From the NCBI GenBank assembly GCA_022706175.1, contig JAKJDB010000054.1, positions 1 through 9,985 of the forward strand: a stretch of 9,985 nucleotides of DNA, written 5' to 3'. Every line of letters starts with the position of its first letter. The first letter of the stretch is position 1. The DNA is from Candidatus Zhuqueibacterota bacterium. GTDB lineage: Bacteria; KSB1; UBA2214. A program made the position numbers and the translations under genes. The notes beneath the pieces are model-generated. The model worked only from the letters and a program-made list of their open reading frames with translations, was not told the DNA's origin and ran no database searches. Of the stretch, positions 1-6,016 are shown piece by piece.

Positions 1-286
1 CACCCTCGGCCGGCGGTTGGTGGAAAAAAATCCCATCGTCAAAATATTCGGCGAAAGTCTGCAGCTGCGGGCGCAGGTGTCCAAGCTCAACGCCTTCAGC
101 GCCCATGCGGATCACGACGAGCTGCTCGCCTACATCAGTCGGTTCGATCGCGAGCGCTTGAAAAACATTTTCGTCCTGCACGGCGAGCCGCCGCAATCCC
201 AGGCTCTGGCCGAAGGGATCGGTTCGATCGGATTCAGCAATATCCGCATTCCCAGATTTGGTGAAAAAGTCGAGATCCTTAATTAA
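1..286 (+). CDS. Beta-CASP metallo-beta-lactamase RNA hydrolase, C-terminal end (partial)
   Basis: This is the last ~95 codons of a gene that starts before the window; the reading frame is already open at base 2. The visible part begins TLGRRLVEKN and continues with an IFGE motif, then FSAHAD (His codon at 104-106) and LHGE (His codon at 179-181). In the beta-CASP branch of the metallo-beta-lactamase fold (CPSF-73, archaeal aCPSF and bacterial 'MBL fold RNA hydrolases') these two histidines are motifs B and C and complete the zinc site that cleaves RNA. The catalytic HxHxDH half lies upstream and cannot be seen. The protein is probably a cytoplasmic RNA-processing or decay nuclease. The IFGE...FSAHAD spacing resembles the short YSH1/KH-less type more than RNase J, but the fragment cannot settle the subfamily. 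The gene ends in TAA and is followed 32 bases later by a strong terminator. Confidence 0.88.
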   Translation, partial: TLGRRLVEKNPIVKIFGESLQLRAQVSKLNAFSAHADHDELLAYISRFDRERLKNIFVLHGEPPQSQALAEGIGSIGFSNIRIPRFGEKVEILN

Positions 287-318
287 ATCCGCCTCTGCGC
301 ACTCGCACGCCCCTAAAT

Positions 319-368
319 AAGACCGCCGGGACAACGGAACGCGCTCCGTTGTCCCGGCGGTCTTTTTT
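319..368 (+). terminator. Rho-independent terminator, probably bidirectional
   Basis: A perfect 18-bp inverted repeat (arms 321-338 and 345-362, loop ACGCGC at 339-344) is followed by six T residues (363-368). Two further A-T pairs extend the stem to 20 bp. It lies between the convergent ends of the RNA hydrolase gene (stop at 286) and the DUF4835 gene (stop at 483). On the minus strand the same hairpin is followed by TTATTTA, so it may also end the DUF4835 transcript, less efficiently and about 115 bases past its stop codon. Confidence 0.92.
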
Positions 369-482
369 CAAGCCCCTGCCGCTGTTCCGCTCTATTCACC
401 CCTGTGGCGATTTTGTCCCTTGATCCGTATGCCCGGTGTTGGTTATCATGAATGGGGACAGCGCCGTCGTCTCGATCTCGGT

Positions 483-1346
483 TCAGTTGTTGAGAATATC
501 CCGGTAGATCTGAGCATGGCCCGGATCGATCACCATCAGCGTGCGCAACGGATCCTTGTTGTTCGCACGGCGAAAAATCTCCACCATCTCCATATAGTGC
601 GCATCGACAAACTTTTTCGCGTACTCGTTCTCCGGATCGTTGGTAATTATCTTGTCCAACATCGAGATCGCGGTGGCGCAATGCTGACGAGCGCGGGCAT
701 TGTCCTCGCGGATGAAGCTCAATCCGTAGAAATAGTAATCCACCATCTCGCGATAGGGACGGTGCCGATCCCCGAGCAGATAATTAACCAGATCCAAACG
801 GCGATCCCACCCCTCGATGAATCGGCCCATGCCGAACTTGGCCTGTTCGGCGATGCTCTTGGCCTTTTCAAAATAGACCTGACCGCCCAGGGTCGACCAC
901 TTGTCGAACTCGCCGCCCAGGATCAGATAGATGTAAAAATCCACCACACTGGTAAAAGAGTCCAGACCGTTTTCCTGATGCTGCAGATTGTTTTCGATCA
1001 TATAGGTGTAGCTCCACCGCTTGTCGAAAAACTGCAGGTCATAATTATTGTGGATCAAAATCTGCCCGGCGTACCGGTCTTCGGCATTGGTGCTGCGGTC
1101 CTCCAGTATCAGCTGCACCTGCAGCATGACCTTGGTGCGCCAGGGATCGTCCGTCCACCGGTAGCTGTTGATGTAGTGCATGACCCGGTCGGCGAATTCG
1201 CGCAATTTTTGCTGTTTGTCGATCGGCAGAGTGCGCAGATCGGTCTCCACCTGGGCTTCCAGCTGCTGGGCCGAAGCGACCGTGGCGAACAGCAGGAATG
1301 GAAGCAACAGCCATGCCGATAGAACTATTCTAGGTCGAACTAACAT
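483..1346 (-). CDS. DUF4835 family (PorD-like) secreted protein, probable type IX secretion accessory factor
   Basis: The 287-residue product has a clear signal peptide (residues 1-26, hydrophobic core AWLLLPFLLF, cleavage after ASA, mature start QQLE). The mature part matches the DUF4835 layout as I remember it: a NxxRWTDDPW-like segment near residues 60-69, a central FTSVVDFYIYLILGGEFDKWSTLGG block (131-155) followed by YFEKAKSI, a conserved NYLLGDRHRPYRE stretch (188-200), and a C-terminal ...VIDPGHAQIYRDIL helix. DUF4835 proteins are common in Bacteroidota and some are annotated as the type IX secretion protein PorD; the molecular role is poorly defined and the protein should be periplasmic. 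The start is well supported: GGGAG (plus-strand CTCCC, 1353-1357) sits 6 bases before the ATG. The ATG overlaps the start codon of the divergent gene in the tetranucleotide CATG at 1344-1347. The family call is from recall of the pattern, not a search. Confidence 0.82.
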   Translation of the reverse strand: MLVRPRIVLSAWLLLPFLLFATVASAQQLEAQVETDLRTLPIDKQQKLREFADRVMHYINSYRWTDDPWRTKVMLQVQLILEDRSTNAEDRYAGQILIHNNYDLQFFDKRWSYTYMIENNLQHQENGLDSFTSVVDFYIYLILGGEFDKWSTLGGQVYFEKAKSIAEQAKFGMGRFIEGWDRRLDLVNYLLGDRHRPYREMVDYYFYGLSFIREDNARARQHCATAISMLDKIITNDPENEYAKKFVDAHYMEMVEIFRRANNKDPLRTLMVIDPGHAQIYRDILNN

Positions 1347-2274
1347 GCTTTTCTCCCAAAAACCGCCTCAAAGCTGCTTGCCTAAAAACAATTTTGGACA
1401 ATTTTGCGTTTTAAGCAAGCACTTTCTGCACTGGTTACGCTGTTCCGGCCTAATTGGTTCCCTCCTGCTGTTGCCATGCTGCGGCAGTGAATTCCTCTGC
1501 CGCAGCGCTTTCGCCCAGGCAGTGCGCACATACAGCAGCGCCCGCATTTGGGGGCTGGCAGGCGCTGAAACCTGTGTGACCGGCTGCGGCTGCGCCAACG
1601 CCAATCCCGCCGCGCTGGGCGTCGGCCGCCGCCTGTTCGCCGAGATGTCAGGCCATTCGCCCTTTGGCCTAAAGGAGTTGACCGTGTGCCGGCTGGAGCT
1701 CGGCCGGGCGGACCCGGGGCAAGGCGTGGCGGCGGACATCGGCTATATGGGATTTGACCAATATCAGGAAGGAAGCGCTTCTTGCAGAGCAGCCCGCCTG
1801 CTGTGGGGCCGGTTCGCCGTCGGCGCTGCCTGGCGTTACAGCTGGTTGCACATCGTCCGTTATGGCCAGTACGGCGGCCACTCGCTGGAACTGGGGCTGC
1901 TTCATCAGTGCGCGCCCTTCTTCAGCTGGGGCGCGGTGATCAAGCAGCCGGCGCTCGGTAAAAAAATACAAACACGGCCGGATGCGTTTAGCTCCTGGCA
2001 GATCGGCTGCCGCTGGTCCGCCGGGCAACCGGCGGATTGTTATCTGGAATATTATCGGCAATCTCCGTGGCCAGGACGCATCCGCATGGCCATGGAGATC
2101 AAGTGGAAACAGATTCTGCGCCTGCGCTGGGGATGGGCGCTTGAACCCTCCATCCTCTCTTTTGGTTTTGGCATTGAGCAAAAAAAAGTGCGCCTGGATT
2201 ATGGCGTTTCTGATCACCCGGACCTGGGCCTGACATACGCAATGACCCTCTGCTTTTGTCGGGGGACGCCATGA
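1345..2274 (+). CDS. PorV/PorQ-like outer-membrane beta-barrel protein, cysteine-rich
   Basis: The product is 309 residues from the ATG at 1345. A hydrophobic GLIGSLLLLP stretch and an AFAQA cleavage-like site near residue 60 suggest export. The mature part starts with a pattern (ARIWGLAG...ANPAALG) that resembles the 'GMGGA...NPAGL' entry of PorV/PorQ/FadL-type barrels. It continues with alternating hydrophobic/aromatic strands and ends with LDYGVSDHPDLGLTYAMTL, like the last strands of such proteins. The substrate is unknown; an outer-membrane carrier or channel role is inferred. Sixteen cysteines (about 10 in the mature part) are unusual for this class. The stop codon overlaps the next gene's start in ATGA, so the two are almost certainly translated together. 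The true start is uncertain: there is only a weak AGGT upstream of 1345, the n-region of the signal would be unusually long, and TTG at 1378 is an alternative. An extension back to 1180 would run antisense over the DUF4835 gene and is unlikely. Confidence 0.7.
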   Translation: MLFSQKPPQSCLPKNNFGQFCVLSKHFLHWLRCSGLIGSLLLLPCCGSEFLCRSAFAQAVRTYSSARIWGLAGAETCVTGCGCANANPAALGVGRRLFAEMSGHSPFGLKELTVCRLELGRADPGQGVAADIGYMGFDQYQEGSASCRAARLLWGRFAVGAAWRYSWLHIVRYGQYGGHSLELGLLHQCAPFFSWGAVIKQPALGKKIQTRPDAFSSWQIGCRWSAGQPADCYLEYYRQSPWPGRIRMAMEIKWKQILRLRWGWALEPSILSFGFGIEQKKVRLDYGVSDHPDLGLTYAMTLCFCRGTP

Positions 2275-4211
2275 AAAAAATCGTCGGCTGGCTGATGGTC
2301 TCCATTTCGCTGTCGGCGCAGGAACCGGATTGGGAAAAAATGATCGGCGTCGAGCAAGAGTCTGACGGCGATCACCTGGTTTCCGACCATCTGGAGTCGT
2401 TGCAGCGATCGCCCCTGGACCTCAATCGCGCCTCGGTCTCAGACCTCGAATCTTTGCCCTGGATCACACCCCAGCAGGCCCACGCCATCGTCGCCTTTCG
2501 CAACCGCTTTGGTCCATTTCACTCCCTGCAGCAACTGAGTCTGATCAAGGGCATGGATGAAACCACCCTGGCGCTGATCGCGCCGTTCGTCTTTTGCAAA
2601 GATCAACGGCGCGGGGCACAAAGCGGGGGCAACGTTCGCTATCTGTATGGCCGTCCGCTGCAACAGAGTCGCGGATTTATTGAACATAAATTCAACGGGT
2701 CGCCGGAGAAAATGCTGCTTCGCACGCAGATCCAGCCGCTGAATTGGCTGCACCTGGGCTGGCTGATGGAAAAAGACAGCGGCGAACGTTCTTTGCAGGA
2801 TTACCGCTGCGGCTATGTGCAGGTGCAACCATCGCACCCCGGGATCACGCTCCTCTTCGGCCATCTGACGGCGGAGAGCGGTCAAGGCCTGGTCTTCAGC
2901 CATCCTGGACAGTGGAGCGACGCGTGGGATGGGCTGGCAGCGGCTAAGCGCAGGATCAAAACAGTGCGGCCTTATCTTTCCACCGACGAGAACGCCGGTT
3001 TATTCGGCGGCGCGCTGCAGTGGGAGTCAGATCGACTACAGGCGGCCTTGCTGTGGAGCCGGACCCCGGTGGACGCTTCGGTGGAAAACGACTCTATCCG
3101 TTCGTTCATCGCCACGGGCCTGCATCGCAGCGACGCGGAACGCGCTACGCAAAACCGGGTGCAAAAAACCGCGGCCGGCGGCGTGGTGCGCTGGCAGCCC
3201 TCGACAGGACTGCGACTGGGCTTGTGCGTACAGCGGCTGGAGTTGAGCGCACCGGCCAAAAAACAGGACCGGCCGGATGCGCTGTTTGATTTCAGCGGCC
3301 GTTCCGCCCTCGCGGCCGGCTTGAATTGGGATGCCATGCTTGGGTCGATAAACTGGTTCGGCGAGTGCGGGCGGATCGGCCAAGCCGTCGCGGTCACCAG
3401 CGGCGTGTGGTGGCAAATGGCGCAGTGGCGCCAGGTGCTTGCGGTAGATTTCGTCCCCGCCGAGTATGACCATTTGCTCTATCCGCACCTGAGCGTGCCG
3501 GAGAAAAATCGCCGCAGCGTGCGATGGGCGGTGCTGTGGCAACCGCTGCCAAGCCTCTCCCTCTCGTTTTCCACTCTGCACACGCGGCATCCCTGGCTGC
3601 GCTACCGGCTGGAATACGCCTCCACCCTGTCGGAAAGACAGCAGATTGTGGCTGTGCTTTCCGCTGACAAAAAGCTGACCGTGACCATGCGCTGTCAGCG
3701 GGTGGGCAACCCCAGCAGCGAAACCCTGTCAGCGGATGAAAAGATAATCAGAAACCAGATCCGCAACGCTGTTCTGGGCCAGGTCGATTACCAGCCGGTT
3801 AAAAGCCTGAGCCTGCGCAGCCGGATTGAATGGAATCGCGTGGTGCAGAGAAAAACGCTTGCGGCCATGGAACAGAACAGCCGGGCCGCATCCCTGTATC
3901 AACAGGCGAACTGGTCCGTCGCCCGCTTCGGCTCTCTGTGCGCCCGGTTAAACTGGTTTCAGGCGCCCGAGTACGAAAACCGTTTTTTTGAGTATGAACA
4001 GGATCTTCCCGGCCGCATGCGGATAAAAATGCTCTACGGCCGAGGCTGGCGCTGGTTTCTGCTGGCAGGCCTGCACCACTGGGGTCTGCACTTGAGCGCC
4101 AAGTACGAGGAGACCATCTACCGCGACCGGGATCACACCGGCTCAGGATGGGACGAAGCGAACGGCAACCGGGAGCGCTGGGTTTCGCTGCAGGCTGATC
4201 TGCGCTGGTGA
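2271..4211 (+). CDS. Helix-hairpin-helix (ComEA-type) domain fused to a large outer-membrane beta-barrel
   Basis: The product is 646 residues from the ATG at 2271. GGGGG (2261-2265) sits five bases upstream, and the ATG overlaps the previous gene's stop (ATGA). Residues 1-17 are a short signal peptide (cleavage near SAQ-EPD). Residues ~48-108 form a helix-hairpin-helix domain: PLDLNRASVSDLESLPWITP, then QAHAIVAFRNRFGPF and SLQQLSLIKGMDE, the double-HhH arrangement of ComEA, which binds DNA non-specifically in Gram-positive competence. From ~120 to the end the protein is rich in alternating strands with Trp/Tyr/Arg (for example RRSVRWAVLWQPLPSLSLSF), and the last residue is Trp, the usual C-terminal aromatic signal for BAM-assembled barrels. 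HhH-plus-barrel proteins of this size are found in Bacteroidota and relatives without a proven function. DNA binding or uptake at the outer membrane is inference; the HhH fold could instead be a protein-protein or structural module. Confidence 0.82.
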   Translation: MKKIVGWLMVSISLSAQEPDWEKMIGVEQESDGDHLVSDHLESLQRSPLDLNRASVSDLESLPWITPQQAHAIVAFRNRFGPFHSLQQLSLIKGMDETTLALIAPFVFCKDQRRGAQSGGNVRYLYGRPLQQSRGFIEHKFNGSPEKMLLRTQIQPLNWLHLGWLMEKDSGERSLQDYRCGYVQVQPSHPGITLLFGHLTAESGQGLVFSHPGQWSDAWDGLAAAKRRIKTVRPYLSTDENAGLFGGALQWESDRLQAALLWSRTPVDASVENDSIRSFIATGLHRSDAERATQNRVQKTAAGGVVRWQPSTGLRLGLCVQRLELSAPAKKQDRPDALFDFSGRSALAAGLNWDAMLGSINWFGECGRIGQAVAVTSGVWWQMAQWRQVLAVDFVPAEYDHLLYPHLSVPEKNRRSVRWAVLWQPLPSLSLSFSTLHTRHPWLRYRLEYASTLSERQQIVAVLSADKKLTVTMRCQRVGNPSSETLSADEKIIRNQIRNAVLGQVDYQPVKSLSLRSRIEWNRVVQRKTLAAMEQNSRAASLYQQANWSVARFGSLCARLNWFQAPEYENRFFEYEQDLPGRMRIKMLYGRGWRWFLLAGLHHWGLHLSAKYEETIYRDRDHTGSGWDEANGNRERWVSLQADLRW

Positions 4212-4249
4212 GCGGCCGGCGCCGATGCCAACGGGTGCGGAATTGGATA

Positions 4250-4278
4250 TTGACTGCAAAGAGTAAAATGAGTAAATT
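4250..4278 (+). promoter_or_regulatory. Candidate sigma70-type promoter for the Rossmann-like/GGDEF operon
   Basis: TTGACT (4250-4255) and TAAATT (4273-4278) are separated by 17 bases, a near-consensus -35 and a 4/6 -10 box. They lie in the 118-base AT-richer gap between the barrel gene stop (4211) and the ATG at 4330. Transcription would begin near 4285. There is no terminator hairpin after the barrel gene, so read-through from upstream is also possible. Confidence 0.4.
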
Positions 4279-4329
4279 GCTCAAGGGGTATCAGGCATCG
4301 AACGCTCGTCACAAGAAAACTGGAACAAC

Positions 4330-4875
4330 ATGTCTTTTCAATCGATTGCGCAGAACCTCGGCAGAAGGTGGTTCCTTCGCAGCGCCCATCATGAGCCGAC
4401 CGTGGTCGCCTTGCCGGCCCAAATCGTCCGCACCCAGCGGGTATTGGTGCTGCTGCCCGAGAACGAACTCGAGTATCGCCGGGCGGTCCAGCAGAAAAAC
4501 CTCAACTCCCTGCAGGCTCTGTTTCCGCAGGCCCGCCTGCAGTTGATCAAACAAAAATCCCTGTTGCCGGCAACCATCATCCCGTGCAAAGAGTGGGATC
4601 CGACGGAACTGGATTATCGGGGGTTGCCGTCCAGAGAGATGAAAAAACGCCTGTTGTCCGAATCCTTCGATATCGTCCTGGATCTCAGTCTTTCTTTCGC
4701 TTTTATCAATCTGGTGTTGGCGCATCAGGCCAAGGCGCCGATCAAAATCGGCTTTGCTGATCCTCAGCGGGAAAAAACCCACAATTTCATCATCTCTTTT
4801 TCCATCTCGCCGTCCTGGGACCAGGCCTTTGACGTGTTGTGCCGCAAGGTCTCCGGATCCGTGGCAAAGGACTAA
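4330..4875 (+). CDS. Unknown Rossmann-like protein, DUF6913 / GT9-like
   Basis: The product is 181 residues with no signal peptide or membrane segment. A basic N-terminus (LGRRWFLRSAHH) is followed by a strand RVLVLLPEN (residues ~37-45), a helix LNSLQALFPQA, a ...ELDYRGLPS... linker, then FDIVLDLSLSFAFINLVLAH and APIKIGFADPQREKTHNFII. The block FDIVLDLS...PIKIGF resembles the N-terminal Rossmann half of heptosyltransferase-type glycosyltransferases (GT9), where FDlviDl..s and ..RiGf are typical. It also resembles the small DUF6913 proteins of Bacteroidota, which have this length and the same ..W/YxG...FD(I/L)L order. It is too short to be a complete GT9 enzyme and lacks the second nucleotide-sugar domain, so enzymatic activity is doubtful. 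The ATG is preceded only by a weak GGA, and in-frame stops at 4264 and 4273 limit any extension. It shares an operon with the GGDEF gene, 17 bases downstream. Confidence 0.72.
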   Translation: MSFQSIAQNLGRRWFLRSAHHEPTVVALPAQIVRTQRVLVLLPENELEYRRAVQQKNLNSLQALFPQARLQLIKQKSLLPATIIPCKEWDPTELDYRGLPSREMKKRLLSESFDIVLDLSLSFAFINLVLAHQAKAPIKIGFADPQREKTHNFIISFSISPSWDQAFDVLCRKVSGSVAKD

Positions 4876-4892
4876 GCAGGAGAGCCGCCGCC

Positions 4893-5975
4893 TTGACAAG
4901 CGAAAACGAAAAAGAACCCTTCGGGCCTTCCGGCAGCGGAGAGATTCTGCGCATGGTATACGGGCTTAAGCGCCGTGTCCGCAATCTGGAATGGTTTTTA
5001 ACGCTGGCGTTTGACCTCAACCGGACCATTGACCGAAGCGAATCGGTCAATCTGATCCATCGCTTTTTCAAGGCCAATCTGGAAACAGACGGTTTCTCAT
5101 TATGGCTGATCGCTCCGGCGACGAGGAAATTCGAAGCCGTAGCCGCCTACGGAGTTCCGGCGAAAGAGTATCTCGGCCATTTGCAGGCGTCCAGGCTGCA
5201 ACCGCCTTTCAAGCTGGGCCAGTGCCCGGAAGGATTTCATTACTTTCCCGAACTGCCGGTGCAGGCGGAACAGGCGGCCGGCGGCAGTCTGCTGATTTTG
5301 CCGTTGATGCCGGAATCCTCCGCTTCGGTTCTCGGCTTTCTCGCTTTTTTCCGGCAGAAAAAAGATTCATTCAGCACCAGGGAGAGGGTGCTGTTGCGTG
5401 AGACCAGCCAGTTCATCGCTCTGCACCTTCGCAAGATCACCCTCTTTCACACCACACGGGAACTGGCATTCGTCGACTCTTTAACTCAAATTTTTAATCG
5501 CCGTTATTTCGATCAGCGGTTCGCAAAAGAGATCGGCCGCGCGCAGCGCTATCAACGCGCCATGTCCGTGCTCATGATCGATATCGATTATTTTAAAAAT
5601 TATAACGATCTTCTCGGTCATCTGGCAGGTGACGAAGCGCTTCGACAGGTTGCGGATCTGCTGGAGAAAAATTTGCGTAAAGCCGATGTGGTCTGTCGTT
5701 ATGGAGGCGAAGAGTTCGTAGTGATACTTCCTGAAATCAGCGCAGAGGCGGCGGGCAAAGTGGCGGAAAAATTACGCCAGGCGGTCGCAGCAGCCGGCTT
5801 CAGCGGCGAGGAAAACCTGCCGGACAAACAGTTGACCATCTCCATCGGTGTGGCCGCTTTTCCGGAGAATGGTAAAACTGCAGAAGAGATGCTAAAGCGC
5901 GCAGACCAGGCGATGTATAAAGCCAAGCAGGCGGGAAGAAATCGAGTCATGATCGCGCCGCAGCAGGACCTCTGA
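4893..5975 (+). CDS. GAF-GGDEF diguanylate cyclase
   Basis: The 360-residue product makes cyclic di-GMP from two GTP. Residues ~35-185 form a GAF-like sensor (LAFDLNRTIDRSESVNLIHRF, FSLWLIAP, LGFLAFF, then TRERVLLRETSQFIALHLR). They are joined by a short helix to a GGDEF domain (~192-352) with everything expected of an active enzyme: DSLTQIFNRRYF, MIDIDYFKNYND with metal Asp230, GHLAGDEAL, and the signature GGEEF at 271-275. An RxxD inhibitory I-site (RKAD, 262-265) sits five residues before it, so product feedback is likely. There are no transmembrane segments, so it is cytosolic and the GAF ligand is unknown. I chose TTG 4893 because AGGAG (4878-4882) follows the previous stop directly; ATG 4953, with GGAG 11 bases upstream, is a reasonable alternative and would still keep both domains. 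An earlier in-frame start at 4839 would overlap the upstream gene. Confidence 0.93.
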   Translation: MTSENEKEPFGPSGSGEILRMVYGLKRRVRNLEWFLTLAFDLNRTIDRSESVNLIHRFFKANLETDGFSLWLIAPATRKFEAVAAYGVPAKEYLGHLQASRLQPPFKLGQCPEGFHYFPELPVQAEQAAGGSLLILPLMPESSASVLGFLAFFRQKKDSFSTRERVLLRETSQFIALHLRKITLFHTTRELAFVDSLTQIFNRRYFDQRFAKEIGRAQRYQRAMSVLMIDIDYFKNYNDLLGHLAGDEALRQVADLLEKNLRKADVVCRYGGEEFVVILPEISAEAAGKVAEKLRQAVAAAGFSGEENLPDKQLTISIGVAAFPENGKTAEEMLKRADQAMYKAKQAGRNRVMIAPQQDL

Positions 5976-6016
5976 CTCTTTCGCGGCCAGTTCTGAAAAT
6001 CGCAACAGGCCTGCTG

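Noticed and set aside
420..1322. 300-codon open frame on the plus strand opposite the DUF4835 gene
   Set aside because: The minus-strand protein has a signal peptide, a good ribosome-binding site and family motifs; the plus-strand translation shows no recognisable domain and is a codon-bias shadow.
1180..1344. 5' extension of the plus-strand barrel gene into the DUF4835 gene
   Set aside because: It would run antisense through the signal peptide and N-terminus of a well-supported minus-strand gene, and the extra residues do not look like an exported protein's start.
1345..1520. Lipoprotein reading of the barrel gene's N-terminus (LLLLPC)
   Set aside because: Pro before the Cys does not fit a lipobox, and a better signal peptidase I-like site (AFAQA) follows.
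5976..6016. Possible terminator between the convergent GGDEF and protease genes
   Set aside because: Only short complementary blocks (CAGCAGG/CCTGTTG with no loop) and no T-tract; not enough to call.
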